From Myxococcales bacterium (GTDB lineage: Bacteria > Myxococcota_A > Polyangia > Palsa-1104): a stretch of 64,000 bases of DNA. Positions 9,801 through 20,492 of the stretch are shown in pieces (the first letter of the stretch is position 1; each line of letters begins with the position of its first letter). The stretch covers positions 140,008 through 204,007 of the forward strand of contig PNAM01000089.1 of assembly GCA_003170275.1 (NCBI GenBank), read 5' to 3'. Under the pieces are notes generated by a model. That model had not been told where the DNA came from. It saw only the letters and a program-made list of their open reading frames with translations, and made no database searches. The position numbers and the translations under genes were made by a program.

Positions 9801-10035
9801 CGACGTGATCGACGCCGGGCGTCGCGCTGACGTACTTCTCGAGCCGCCAGGTGATGGTCTTCTCCACGTCCTTGGGCCCGAGGCCGGGCGCCAGCGTGCC
9901 GACCACCAGGACTGGCGGCGTCAGCTCGGGGAAGGTGTCGACGCTCATTCGCGGGGTGACCACCAGCGCGAACACCACCACCCCGACGCAGGCCATCAGC
10001 ACTGCGATCGGGTTCTTCAGGGAGAGCGCGGTCAC
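6889..10035 (-). CDS. RND efflux permease, first copy
   Basis: A 1048-residue RND permease, full length for the family. It carries twelve predicted helices in two repeats, each with a large periplasmic loop, and the same GRLVDDAVVVLE proton-relay motif and FPELTPP entry as its neighbour. The GTG start at 10035 overlaps the stop of the membrane fusion gene by 4 bases, and its own stop overlaps the next permease start. The pair arose by tandem duplication; differences cluster in periplasmic stretches such as residues 210-290 and 560-700 and at the C-terminal tail, which ends in GTVPGGSH here. Substrate (drug, lipid or metal) is unresolved; no CusA-type Met relay was identified. Confidence 0.93.
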   Translation of the reverse strand: MTALSLKNPIAVLMACVGVVVFALVVTPRMSVDTFPELTPPVLVVGTLAPGLGPKDVEKTITWRLEKYVSATPGVDHVESVSRNSLSVIYVWLKWGTDLNAAQTLVQQNVAFAMAAIPKSLGVLPPFVLQYDPSNAPVVQVVVSGGGLTGPQLYDYAFNNIEPILEGIPGVASAALDGGRQRQINVVVDPVKAQARRVTSSEIAAAVAEANALLPSGEFISPDFDANVYTNAIPTQVSAIGEAVISQHNGHPILIQDVARVEDSGAPETQSVAVNGQDAVALNVLRIPGGNTIEIVDAVKSAVSHLRDLPPGLQVKAYFDQSTFVRTAYFGLRKEIVQALVLIAIVILIFLQSIRGTMIVAVAIPLSFAITLIILYAEGQTLNAFTLGGLTLAMGRLVDDAVVVLESIHRHQRKGMTLVQASLHGTNAVALPVLASTLTTMAVLLPVVLLAGLAKKLFAPLALTVAVAMMASYIVSICVTPVACRYFLGHAESGGFWKRIEHAIDRLANGYVRLLRLTLPFRWLILGSALALVIGSGVIAARLPSTFFPEIDESMDTIYVRFTPGTSLHEAAESMEQIGRRLSAELPKGAVELVFANVGSPSNARAALSSPNWGPNMGFIRLALADPEHRKLSQQELADESRKILNREFPGIEVLQAPGGLVASVFANGYISPLVVEVRGEKLEALDEQARAVAEIARGVPGIRDVRTSLELNYPEVRVDVDRAESGMVGASARDIGQSTLDATLGNINTPSVWIDSANGQSYYVVTSYDGRAVTDARAMSSLPIHVSDQGKAVTLGAYSTIRRSTGPMAIERNQLQRAVHILAQVEGRDLGTVASDLETALRNDPRTAHVKFDFVGQVGLMRTTFAGLGVALGLAVMVVFMIMASQFKSLRLPFIMLFTIPVSLIGIVSALLAAGQGFSITALMGVLMVIGIAVSNGILLVDDAARRLEDGASKLDSILEAARSRFVPIVMTSLATVIGLIPTAFGLEHGTEANQPLALAVVGGLTSSTVLSLFLVPTIYLLLAKRGGSKSELQNAMTVGTVPGGSH

Positions 10036-11231
10036 GGCGCCAGCTCTTTGGCCGTCACCTTGTCGTTGTCGTCGAGCAGCGCGCGTCCCTCGACCACCAC
10101 TGCGCTGCCGGCGGGCAGCGTCGGATCGACATAGAGCAACCCGGATTGTTCGCCGAGCACCGCTACGTTGGTGCGCTTGGCGACGCCGCCGTCGACGACG
10201 AACAAGGTGGCCTTGTCCCCGCGGAGCGTCGCGGCCTTGAGGGGAACCGAGGTGGCGGTCTTGGGCTCGCCGACGTGGATGGTGAGCCGCGCGGTGGTGC
10301 CGACCGGGAGCACGTGATTGGCGTTGGCGACATCGATTTCGAAGTGGACCGTGCGGGTAGTGTCGTCGGCGGCGGGAGCGCGGCGGCTCACCACCGCCTC
10401 GGTCTTGGCGCCGGACGCGTCAACCTCGATCTGAACCGGCGTTCCAGGCCCCACGATGGTGAAATCGGACTCCGGAGCATCCGCCGAGATCCGTACCATA
10501 GAGCGATCGATCACCGTCGCCACCGGGTTGCCGGGCCGCAGGTACGCGCCGGGATCGACAAACCGCTCCGACACCTCGCCGGCGAACGGTGCGCGCAGGA
10601 TGCAGTCGTCGACCTCAAGGCTGCGACTGACCAGGGAGGCGCGCAGGCTCTCCACCTCGGCTTTTTCCGAGGCCGACTTTGCGGTCAGCTGCTCGACCTC
10701 GTTGGCCGAGGCAAACCCGCCGGCGGTGAGCTCCTTGGTTCGCTGCGTCTCGTGCTCGACGGCAGCCTGGCGCTCCTCGAGTGCCCGAGCGCGCGCGGCC
10801 ATCTCGCGCGAGGCGGCGGAGGCGTTGCGGCAGTCGAGCGTGGCCAGCACCTGGCCCTGTTTGACCGCAGCGCCCGGACGAACCAGCACGGTTCCGACAT
10901 ACGCCGAGACGTACTGCGGACCGACCTTGGCGGCGTTCCACGGGTTGGTCGTGCCGACGTAGGTCCGCACCGGCCGGAAGGTGGTCGCCTTGGCTTTCTC
11001 GACGGAAACCGGCTTGGGCGCCTGCGTCAGCGCCACATGGTTGGTCTTCGACGAGGCCCGTAGATAGAGGCCGACCACCGCCAGGAGGAGGAGCGTCACG
11101 ATCAGGAGGATCACCAGGCGCACCCGCCCGGCATCCGGTCCCGCGGCCGGCAGGGCATCATCGAGCGTCATCGAACGGTTGCCGCTCGGTGCGCTGTCTT
11201 GGCGCAGGCTGGTATCATCAGGCAATGTCAT
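10032..11231 (-). CDS. RND membrane fusion protein (periplasmic adaptor)
   Basis: A 399-residue HlyD/AcrA-type adaptor linking the permeases to the outer-membrane channel. After a polar N-terminus of about 35 residues, one TM anchor (RLVILLIVTLLLLAVVGLYL) precedes the lipoyl half-motif VRPGAAVKQGQVLATLDC. A helical hairpin (AARARALEERQAAVEHET) follows, then the second lipoyl half (ILRAPFAGEVSERFVDPGAY) and the beta-barrel and membrane-proximal domains. The ATG at 11231 overlaps the TGA of the TolC-like gene by 4 bases and its stop overlaps the permease start, so translation of the operon is tightly coupled. Confidence 0.92.
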   Translation of the reverse strand: MTLPDDTSLRQDSAPSGNRSMTLDDALPAAGPDAGRVRLVILLIVTLLLLAVVGLYLRASSKTNHVALTQAPKPVSVEKAKATTFRPVRTYVGTTNPWNAAKVGPQYVSAYVGTVLVRPGAAVKQGQVLATLDCRNASAASREMAARARALEERQAAVEHETQRTKELTAGGFASANEVEQLTAKSASEKAEVESLRASLVSRSLEVDDCILRAPFAGEVSERFVDPGAYLRPGNPVATVIDRSMVRISADAPESDFTIVGPGTPVQIEVDASGAKTEAVVSRRAPAADDTTRTVHFEIDVANANHVLPVGTTARLTIHVGEPKTATSVPLKAATLRGDKATLFVVDGGVAKRTNVAVLGEQSGLLYVDPTLPAGSAVVVEGRALLDDNDKVTAKELAP

Positions 11232-12676
11232 GATCCCTTTCCGGTTCGCTGGTTGGCTGGAGCGGTCGTTTGGCCCATCGCGCGACCAAGTTCGGCGCGC
11301 GCGCGCGCGACGGAGAATTGCCCCACGGCCAGCTCGAGCTGGGCAGTGGTGAGCAGCGTCTCGGCGTCGGCGAGCTCCAGCACGTTGCCGAGGCCGGCGC
11401 GGAAGCGCGCCTCCGCTTGCGCGTGGTTGGCCTGCGCGGCGGCAACCGACTCGGTCAGGCCGGGCAGGGCCTTGAGCGCCGCATCGAGATCGAGATAGGC
11501 GCGCTCGGTTCCGAGCGTGACCGACATGCGCGCGACGTCGAGGTCGGCGCGCGCCGCCTCCTCGCGCGCCTTGGCCGCAGACCGGCGGGCCAGCACCGTG
11601 CCGTCGAAGATGTTCCATTGCAGCACCAGCCCGAGATGCCAGTTCGCTACGTCGGGGAGCCAGCCGTTGCCAAACGGCGTGTCGCCGGTCGTCGGCGCCG
11701 CGCCGCCCGCGCGAACCGAGAGGCCGGCCGACGCGAACACGTTCGGGTACAGCTCGTGGGTGATGGCGCTGGTCGCGGAGTGCTGCGCCCGCACGTGGGC
11801 GAGCGCGGCCATGATCAGCGGATTCTTTTGCGCGGCGACGCGCAGCGCCTCGGCGAAGGCGGGTCCCGGTCCTTCATCCGCCGGTCCGGGCTGCGCGTCC
11901 ACTTCGAGTGAATCGGAGGCCATCGCCGCCGCGAGCCCCGCGCGCGCCGCTTGGAGCCCGCTCAGCGCGCGGATTCTTCTCACGCCGAGCTGCGCGACGT
12001 CCGCCTGCGCCCGGGTCAGATCGATCGGCGGGCGAAGGCCGCTGCGGGTGCCCGCCTGCGCGAAGTCACGGTGGGTGAGGGCGCGCCGGTACGCGTCCTC
12101 GGTCGCGCTGAGCACTTCCTTGGCGGCGAGCACCGCATGGAACGACTCCTCGACGCCGAGCTGGACGTCCAGCGCGATCGAGTCCGCGTTTGCGCGAGAG
12201 ATCTCCGCGAGCGCATCGGCGACGGAGATCTGGGCCGCGATCCGCCCGAAGTCGTACACCTGCTGGTCGACGGTCAGCGCCGCGATCGTGGAAGGCGAGG
12301 GCGACCAGTCGCCGCTGGTCGCGCTCTTGGTGCCGCCGATCCGCGGCAGGTCGATCTCCGGCACGTTGAGATAGCTGGCCGTGGTATTGTTGGTGGTGCC
12401 GACGAGGATCTGTGCGGTCGCGCCGACCTGGGGCTGCCACTGCGCGCGAGGGATGCGCGACTCGGCGCGCCGCGCGGCGAGCTCGGCAAGCGCGCTGCGA
12501 ATCTGCGGCTGATGATCGCGCGCGTACGCCAGCGCCTGTTCCAGCGTCATCACCGGAACGCCGGCGTTCGGAACCGCCTGCGCGGATGCGGTTCCGCCGC
12601 ACCACCAGCTGCTCGCGATACCCGCGAGCAGGGCGGCCGCCCGGATCAGTCCGCTGTGCGCTGAGACAGGAATCAT
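11228..12676 (-). CDS. TolC-like outer-membrane efflux channel
   Basis: About 482 residues from ATG 12676 (a further ATG at 12703 is possible). An N-terminal signal peptide ends near TASAQ. The mature part opens with MTLEQALAYARDHQP, the usual start of the outer-membrane efflux protein repeat, and has two internally similar halves of long amphipathic helices flanking beta strands (VYDFGR and WNIFDGTV). It forms the exit duct for the RND pump encoded by the next three genes. It heads the operon; a 167-bp spacer separates it from the sulfatase-like gene upstream on the same strand and probably holds the promoter, though I cannot place -35/-10 boxes with confidence. Confidence 0.9.
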   Translation of the reverse strand: MIPVSAHSGLIRAAALLAGIASSWWCGGTASAQAVPNAGVPVMTLEQALAYARDHQPQIRSALAELAARRAESRIPRAQWQPQVGATAQILVGTTNNTTASYLNVPEIDLPRIGGTKSATSGDWSPSPSTIAALTVDQQVYDFGRIAAQISVADALAEISRANADSIALDVQLGVEESFHAVLAAKEVLSATEDAYRRALTHRDFAQAGTRSGLRPPIDLTRAQADVAQLGVRRIRALSGLQAARAGLAAAMASDSLEVDAQPGPADEGPGPAFAEALRVAAQKNPLIMAALAHVRAQHSATSAITHELYPNVFASAGLSVRAGGAAPTTGDTPFGNGWLPDVANWHLGLVLQWNIFDGTVLARRSAAKAREEAARADLDVARMSVTLGTERAYLDLDAALKALPGLTESVAAAQANHAQAEARFRAGLGNVLELADAETLLTTAQLELAVGQFSVARARAELGRAMGQTTAPANQRTGKGS

Positions 12677-12843
12677 GCCCGCGTACCGTACAGCATGTTG
12701 CATGCCAAGGGAGACTCCGCACCGGCGGGTTGGAAATCAAGTCGCACCACGAGCACCGATTCCCTGCATTGGTGCAAGAAGCAAGGGCGGAGTCGCTGGA
12801 ACGGGCGGAACGGCGTCACTTCGGGACCCACTTGATTCTCCAT

Positions 12844-14901
12844 TCAGTTTCCAATCACTGCCTGACCGCCTGCGCTGCCGGCGAACGACGCGGAAACCCG
12901 CGACTGCGCCAGCAAGTCGGCAGCCCGACGAACCCGAAGCTCACGGAAGTAGCCGCCGACCAGCCGCCCGAGACGGCGGACACGCTCGGGCTCCACCACC
13001 GACAGGTCCTTGCGTTCCTCGGGATCGGCGCGCAGGTCGTACAACTCCGTGTAGTTGAGCGTCCGATGATAGATGAGCTTCCACGCGTCGCTGATGACCG
13101 CGACTTGCGCATCTGGGGTGCGACTCGTCCTTACGAACGTCGCATCGTCGGCGACAAACCGGCTCCCGCTGACCACGCTCATCAAGAAGGGCGCAATTTC
13201 GCCCAGACTGTGCGGCAAAGAGCTCGCCCCGAAGTCGCGATGGTCGGCGCCGGCCGTCCATACGATGATTGGAACGCGCGCAGTCTCTTCGTGTAGACCC
13301 AGCCCGTGATTGGCGTTTCCGTGCTCCCCAAACTCCTCGCCGTGATCGGCCGTCACGACGACCAGGATTCGATCGGCGTCCGGCCTGGATCGCAGCGCGT
13401 CGGTGAGCCGCGCAATCTCCCGGTCCGTGCGCAGCACCTCCGCCGCATAGGCGTCAACGTCGGAAAACTCGGCCCGCGCTCCTGGCCCTTGAACGTAGGG
13501 CGCATGAGGGTCGAGGTAATGTGCCCATAGGAACAGTCCGCCCTCATGCCGCGACCGGCTGGTCGAGATTCGACCAAGCAGGTGCGAGGTCACTTCGTGC
13601 GAAGTGACGCCCGCCGGAAGACTGGCCTCCTCGACCAGGGAGTCATCGACCTCATCGAACGAGCGTCTAACGCCCAGGTCGGCGACGATGTTGGGATGCG
13701 TGACGATGACTCCGCTGGAATACCCAAGCGCTCGCAGCTCTGTTGCCAGATAGAAGGGGCGGTCAATCGCGATTGCCGGATCGGCGTCTCGATCGCCTGT
13801 CTGCAAGATGGTCATCGCCCTCGTGGTAACCGGATATTCGGTATGCGCGTCGAGCGAGGCGCGACCCTCCCTTGCAAGTCTGCCTAACGCAGGACAGATG
13901 TTCCGAAGCTCTTCGCGATCGCCAACACCGAAGCCGCAGCGAAACGCGTCGATGGTGAGCAAGAGGATGAGCGTCGGCGCGCCTTCTGCTCGCGCGTGGA
14001 CGGTCGTCTCTTCTTCTTGTCGTGCGGCGCGACTGTCGATCCAGTCGAGACAGTCACGCCCCTGAATCGACAACGGGTGCACCAGGGCATCGCCGTCATC
14101 ACAATCACCACCACCCAAGATCGGGCTGAATCCGTCGCCGTCTCGATCGACCAGCCTGCGAGCGGTGGAGAGAATCCACGGGGCGGTGCCCTGCGAACGC
14201 GCAATCGCCGCGTACACCTGATCGCGGGGCGGGCCGAGGATGAACGCACCCGCAAACGCAAGCAGGACGGCCGCGCCGGCCAACGTCGCGTGTCGCACGC
14301 GGCGGTCATCCACAAGCCACAACACGCTGCCCCCCGAAAAGGCTAGTGCGCTCGTGAGGGCAAGGCTCGATTGCACCGCGGCGTGTTCAGGCGATAGACC
14401 AACTGCGCCGTACACCCCCGACAAGCCGCCGGCAGCGAGGAGGATTCCCGCCCCCGCGTCAGCCCACCGCACATCATCTGGGGCATGCCGGTCTCCACGC
14501 AGCCGGCGGAACAGAACGGCTATCGATAGCGCGAGCACGAGCGACGCCGCTATGGCGATACCGTCGGCTGCAACGGCGGTCGGTCCCAATGGCGCGTCGA
14601 CCAACCAATGGTTGGCCAGCCACAACTGCACGCCACCAATCCCCAAAGCAGCTGCAAGAAAGACCAGCACGGTCGCTGGATCCCACAGATGGCAAACGTT
14701 TCGTAGGTGTGTTCCCCACGGGCGAACCGCCAGCACCAGAGCGCCGAACGACGCCGTAACAGGAAACAGCAGTCCCGCGATCACGAGGAGGCCCGAGGTC
14801 GTTCGGCCTCGCAGCGCAAGAGTAGCGGCAAGCTCCGCGGCGACGAGTCCCGCCAGCGCGACTCTTGCGCCGCCCTGGAGAAGGCGCACCCGATAGCTCA
14901 T
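12844..14901 (-). CDS. Membrane-anchored sulfatase-fold hydrolase or transferase
   Basis: 685 residues. Residues 1-225 hold about seven hydrophobic helices. Residues 251-276 form a D-x-DGDG...DCDD...P motif typical of extracytoplasmic calcium-binding loops. Residues 310-640 are a sulfatase/alkaline-phosphatase-superfamily domain: TIDAF (metal Asp318), HYLDPHAPY (461-469) and TADHGEEFGEHG (517-528). At the nucleophile position the protein reads YPVTTRAM (356-363), with Thr instead of the C/S-x-P-x-R formylglycine motif, so it is not a classical sulfatase. A Thr nucleophile, as in phosphoethanolamine-transferase-type relatives, is the likelier reading. The ATG start overlaps the stop of the histidine kinase by 4 bases. 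Confidence 0.85.
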   Translation of the reverse strand: MSYRVRLLQGGARVALAGLVAAELAATLALRGRTTSGLLVIAGLLFPVTASFGALVLAVRPWGTHLRNVCHLWDPATVLVFLAAALGIGGVQLWLANHWLVDAPLGPTAVAADGIAIAASLVLALSIAVLFRRLRGDRHAPDDVRWADAGAGILLAAGGLSGVYGAVGLSPEHAAVQSSLALTSALAFSGGSVLWLVDDRRVRHATLAGAAVLLAFAGAFILGPPRDQVYAAIARSQGTAPWILSTARRLVDRDGDGFSPILGGGDCDDGDALVHPLSIQGRDCLDWIDSRAARQEEETTVHARAEGAPTLILLLTIDAFRCGFGVGDREELRNICPALGRLAREGRASLDAHTEYPVTTRAMTILQTGDRDADPAIAIDRPFYLATELRALGYSSGVIVTHPNIVADLGVRRSFDEVDDSLVEEASLPAGVTSHEVTSHLLGRISTSRSRHEGGLFLWAHYLDPHAPYVQGPGARAEFSDVDAYAAEVLRTDREIARLTDALRSRPDADRILVVVTADHGEEFGEHGNANHGLGLHEETARVPIIVWTAGADHRDFGASSLPHSLGEIAPFLMSVVSGSRFVADDATFVRTSRTPDAQVAVISDAWKLIYHRTLNYTELYDLRADPEERKDLSVVEPERVRRLGRLVGGYFRELRVRRAADLLAQSRVSASFAGSAGGQAVIGN

Positions 14902-16298
14902 GGAGATGGCTGAGCTCCCGGAAGGTCCGCTGGGTCACATGCCTGTGCGGCTGCCTTTGGCAACTCGAACCAGAAGAGGCATCCTTCGCCACGCGAAGAG
15001 CGCACTCCGACGCGGCCACCATGAGCGACCGCGATGCGCTTCACGGTGGCGAGCCCCAACCCAATGCCCTCGGCGAAGTTGGCCGGACCGCGCACGTACG
15101 CTTCGAACACGGACGCCTCGAGCCCGTCTGGTAGACCCGGCCCTGTATCCTCGACCTCGAATCGAACGCGGAGGTCACGATCGAGCACACGCAAGGCGAT
15201 CCTTCGTTTGGGCTGCTCGCCGAGGTACTTGATGGCGTTCCGTAGCAGATTCGACAGCAGGCTGATCACCAGACCATCGGCACACGCGACCATGCAGGAC
15301 ACGATGGGACCGACATCGAGTTGAGCGTTCGCGTCGGCGGCGGCGCCGCGGATCTCATCGACGACCTCGGCAACCACTTCGCGAACCGAGCACAGCACGC
15401 CCGCCTTCGGCAAGGCGCCGCTGCGGGCAAACTCCAAGAGTGCATCCGAGATCTTTCGGACTCGTCGAAGGGCAGAACGTCCTCTAGAAAGCATCCGTAC
15501 CATGTCTTGGGGAGGCTGCTGCTGGGCGCAGTAGTCGATCGCGATCGCAGCTGTGGAGATCGGCCCCAGGATGTCGTGTGCGAGTCGCGCCGAGAACTGC
15601 TCGAGCTCATCCGCTCGTTCCTTCAAAAGTTGTCGGTGTGCTTCGCGCACGCGCGCACCTCGTTTCAGCCAGAGCAAGAGGAGCCAGCCCGCCAGGCAGG
15701 TCAGAGCGATCCCGACGCCATCCAACGAGAATGCGATCCACATCGATGTTTCCCGGATCGAATCGATGGAGTCAGCCTGCTCACGCGCGCGGCGTGCATC
15801 CAATTGCAGGACCTCTAGTGCCGTTTGCGCAAGTTGCTCGATGCCGGGGCGTAGCTCATCCCGGTTGATTTTTCGCACGGATGGGACATCCGCTGCCCAG
15901 CCTTGCGCGAGCAATCTCGCGATGATCTGATTGAGCGAGGTCAACTCTTGGCTCAGCCTCGTTCGGCTCGCTTCCTCGGCGTGAAACGGCTTCAACGCCA
16001 AGAACTCCTGAAACTCTTGGTCGAACTGGCGCCATTCAGGCTCGAGCACATCCCCGGGAGCAGATACGTCTTCGCGGCCGGCAAACTCGGAGACTAGGGA
16101 CTGGAAATGCCTGAGCCCCGCACGAGCTGCGGCGAGGTGCTGAATCCCGGGGGCCAGCCTGCCAGCGATCTGCGCCGCGACCCGATCGATGGCGAGTGAG
16201 CGGTACTGCGAATACGCGGTTGCCACGCTGAAGGACACGGCGACGGCGGCAAAAGCCATGACGAGCGGTCTTGCCGACGATCTTTCGTCAGGTGACAT
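14898..16298 (-). CDS. Membrane sensor histidine kinase
   Basis: 466 residues from ATG 16298; a longer frame from 16361 is possible. TM helices lie at about 10-30 and 186-211 around a periplasmic helical sensor of about 155 residues. The cytoplasmic part has an H-box ARLAHDILGPIS (His241), an N-box LLSNLLRNAIKYLG, a G1 box DTGPGLP and a G2 box EGIGLGLATVKRI. It autophosphorylates on His241, and the partner regulator is not evident. The nearest receiver (16511, divergent) is a candidate. Its stop overlaps the start of the sulfatase-fold gene by 4 bases (ATGA), which suggests that the two are made together. Confidence 0.9.
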   Translation of the reverse strand: MSPDERSSARPLVMAFAAVAVSFSVATAYSQYRSLAIDRVAAQIAGRLAPGIQHLAAARAGLRHFQSLVSEFAGREDVSAPGDVLEPEWRQFDQEFQEFLALKPFHAEEASRTRLSQELTSLNQIIARLLAQGWAADVPSVRKINRDELRPGIEQLAQTALEVLQLDARRAREQADSIDSIRETSMWIAFSLDGVGIALTCLAGWLLLLWLKRGARVREAHRQLLKERADELEQFSARLAHDILGPISTAAIAIDYCAQQQPPQDMVRMLSRGRSALRRVRKISDALLEFARSGALPKAGVLCSVREVVAEVVDEIRGAAADANAQLDVGPIVSCMVACADGLVISLLSNLLRNAIKYLGEQPKRRIALRVLDRDLRVRFEVEDTGPGLPDGLEASVFEAYVRGPANFAEGIGLGLATVKRIAVAHGGRVGVRSSRGEGCLFWFELPKAAAQACDPADLPGAQPSP

Positions 16299-16510
16299 CG
16301 ACTTCGCCTGTGCGCCCGGTCGGGGACATGTCCGGGCTCCCCTAAGCAGGGTCCGTGCCACGCGAACCCCGCGAGATTGCGCGTTCGGAACCTCGATGCA
16401 GCCCTTCCTTCTTGCAAAAAGCGGCGTTTGGCCTCACTCGCCGTTGTCTGGTCGCGTTGGCTGTCGGCGGGCAGCCCGTGGCATGCCACATGCTTAGGCA
16501 GGCATTCACG

Positions 16511-16903
16511 ATGTCCATGCCGAGCGTTCTGGAATTGCCTCATCGACGGGTCCTGCTCGTGGTCGAGGATCTCGCGCTCGCCGAGCTGCTGCTCGACTCG
16601 CTGAAGGACGCGGGACACGAGGGCGAGCTGGCCGACGACGAGCGCAAGCTCGATCGGGCGCTCGATTCCAGGTCGTTCGACGCGGCGATCGTCGACATGG
16701 ACACCCGGGCCCGCAACGGAGCCGAGCTGATTCAGTCGATCCGCTCGCGAGCGCCAGCCACGACGGTGATCGCGCTCCTTCCGTGTGGCGGGCTCGGATC
16801 CGGGCTTGCCACCCCGCACTACCACCTGGCTATCGAAAAGCCCGCGCGGCTCCACACGATCCTGGCCGCCCTCTCGGTCTCCAATCCGATCAGCGCGAAT
16901 TGA
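16511..16903 (+). CDS. Single-domain receiver protein, partly degenerate
   Basis: 130 residues from ATG 16511 (ATG 16517 is an alternative). The fold is a CheY-like receiver: RVLLVVEDLALAELLLDSL at the N-terminus, AAIVDMDT in the phospho-acceptor strand, and AIEKPARLHTI with the switch Lys-Pro. Only one acidic residue pair (VED) remains in the first acidic pocket and the segment after the acceptor Asp is unusual, so phosphorylation may be weak. There is no output domain. It sits 45 bp upstream of a sensor kinase gene on the same strand and is divergent from another kinase gene across a 212-bp spacer that probably holds both promoters. Confidence 0.65.
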   Translation: MSMPSVLELPHRRVLLVVEDLALAELLLDSLKDAGHEGELADDERKLDRALDSRSFDAAIVDMDTRARNGAELIQSIRSRAPATTVIALLPCGGLGSGLATPHYHLAIEKPARLHTILAALSVSNPISAN

Positions 16904-16947
16904 CGCCAGTGGCCGGCGAGCGTCCTTTGTTGCAAACTGCAAGTGCG

Positions 16948-19015
16948 ATGGACGTGCGACGCGCCCGCAAGCTGAAGATCGCCATGATCGCCGCGGTGGT
17001 CCTGGTGTTCGGGCTCGCCTATGTGGATCTGCTGCGCGAGCAGGAGCGGGCGCTCGAGGACTTCACCGCGGAGCAGAAGACGCTGGCGGTGGCGCTTGCG
17101 TCGACGCTCCAATCGCGCGTCGAGAGCGTGCGTCACGATCTGCAGGTCGCGGGCGCCGCGGCGAGGTCCGGCAGCGCCGAGACCGTGCTGCGCAGCCTGG
17201 TCGCGGACGGCAAGCTCTATCGCGAGGCCGATGTGCTCGACTCGAGCGGTCGGGTCACCCTCGAGATCCCGGCGCTCGCCGATCGACGGATGGCCGATTC
17301 CCACGCGCTCCGGGACGCGCGTGCGATCGCGGTGCGCGACGCCCGCGGCGGGCGGCTGACCGTCACCGCGCCGCTCCGCCGCTTGCCGAACGACGCCGGG
17401 CCCGAGCACCTGCGGATCTTCGCCCTCGAGGTGGGCGGGCACACCATCGTGCTCTTGGTCGATGGGGACCGCTTCTTCGAGGCGCTCAGTCTCCCCGCCG
17501 CCGCCGAGGGGCGGCCGCTCATGCGATGCCTGGTGCTCGACGACGAGCATCGCTGGATCGAGCTCGAGCCGGCGGGAGTCGCGGCCTCCGCCGATTCCTG
17601 GCGCCTCGACGATGATCGCCTTCCCGCCGATGTCCTGCATCTGTTTGAGCGCATGGGCACGTTCGCGCCGGGCGCGGTGACCTTGAGCCGCGAGGCGGCC
17701 GAGGCGCTCGGGCTCGATCGGCGCCTGGCCGTGGCCGGCTTCGCGCCGGTGAGCCTGGCGGAGAGCCGCCCCTGGTCGATCGCCGTGGTCGCGTCCGCCA
17801 AGCGCGTTCGCGACCGCGCGCGCGTCGGCGCCTGGCGGCTCGGGGCGGCGACCGGCGTGGCGAGCCTGCTGGTCGCCCTCTTCGGGGTCATCGTCACGCG
17901 CCAACAGCGACGGTCCCTGCAGCTCGCCGAGCAGCTGCGGCTCGCCTCGACGACCGCCGCGCTGCGCGAGCGCTCGGAGAAGATCGTCGAGGCCATCCCC
18001 ATCGGCGTGATCGCCCTCGACGCGGCGCTGAAGGTCACCTCGGTCAACCCCTATCTGCTCGATCGTCACGTGGTCGGCGGCGGCACGCTCGAGCAGGCCC
18101 TGCCCAAGGCGACGGTCGAAGAGCGCGCCGTCCTCTCGGCGCTGCTCGAGGACGCCCGCGCGCGCCGTCGCCCCGTCGAGCGCGCCGGCCTTCGCATGCG
18201 CCTGGCGTCGGACGAGCTTCGCGAGGTCGATGCGTACGCGATCCCGCTCGATCGCCCGCTGCCGGATACGGACTGCTTCCTCGTGCTCCACGACCGCACC
18301 GAGATGCGCATGCTCGAGCGAAATCTGGTGCGCGCCGAGAAGCTCGCCACCATCGGCACGCTCGCAGCCGGGGTGGCCCACGAGATCGGCACGCCGCTCG
18401 GGATCATCTCGGGCCGCGCCGAGCAGCTCCTGCAGCGGGTGCCGGAAGGCGAGGCTGGCGAGCCCATGCGCAAGGGCCTGTCGTCGGTGATGGCGCAGGT
18501 CGACAAGGTCTCGACGACCATCCGCCAGCTGCTCGATTTCGCCCGCGCCCGGCCGATCGAAGCGATCGCGGTCACGCCCACCCATTTGCTGGAGACGGCC
18601 GGCGCGCTCCTCGAGCACCGCTTCCATCAGGCGAAGGTCGCGCTCGAGCTCGATGCCAAGGCGGCCGTGCCGGCGATCCTGGCCGATCCCGGTCAGCTCG
18701 AGCAGGTGTTCGTGAACCTGCTGATGAACGCCGCGGACGCGTGCCCGCCGGGCGGCCACGTCAAGGTGACCGCGGCGCAGCGCGGCAGCCGGGTGTGCTT
18801 CGAGGTCGTCGACGACGGTTGCGGCATCTCGGCCGAGCACATGACCGCGGTGCTCGATCCGTTCTTCACCACCAAGAAGCGCGGTCAGGGGACCGGGCTC
18901 GGACTCACCATCGCTGCGGACATCGTGAAGAACCACGGCGGCGCGCTGGAGATCGACAGCGTCGTCGGACGGGGCACCACCATCCGGGTGCTGCTACCCA
19001 TGGCGAAGGAGGCGC

Positions 19016-19041
<26 letters not shown>
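16948..19041 (+). CDS. PAS-type membrane histidine kinase (NtrB-like)
   Basis: 697 residues from ATG 16948. TM1 is near residues 11-28 and TM2 near 297-316, enclosing a periplasmic sensor of about 265 residues. A PAS-like domain follows (IVEAIPIGVIALDAALKVTS). The kinase core has H-box AGVAHEIGTPLGIISGR (His478), N-box QVFVNLLMNAADAC, DDGCGIS, the FFTTKKRGQGTGLG segment and TIAADIVKNHGG. This is the NtrB/AtoS class. The stop lies 26 bases inside the NtrC-type regulator gene, which is the obvious partner. Confidence 0.93.
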
Positions 19042-20371
<1,330 letters not shown>

Positions 20372-20492
20372 TTCGCAAATCGCACGACCCCGGCGATGTT
20401 TGCGTCAGTATCGCAAATGCTCCAGCGTTCCGGTCTATTACGACGTTTCGTGAGGGTCCACGCGTTCGCGTCGACTCGCACTTCGCGGCGGT

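Noticed and set aside
16355..16510. N-terminal extension of the receiver gene at 16511
   Set aside because: The preceding 52 codons are not receiver-like and lie in the divergent promoter region. ATG 16511 matches the start of the fold.
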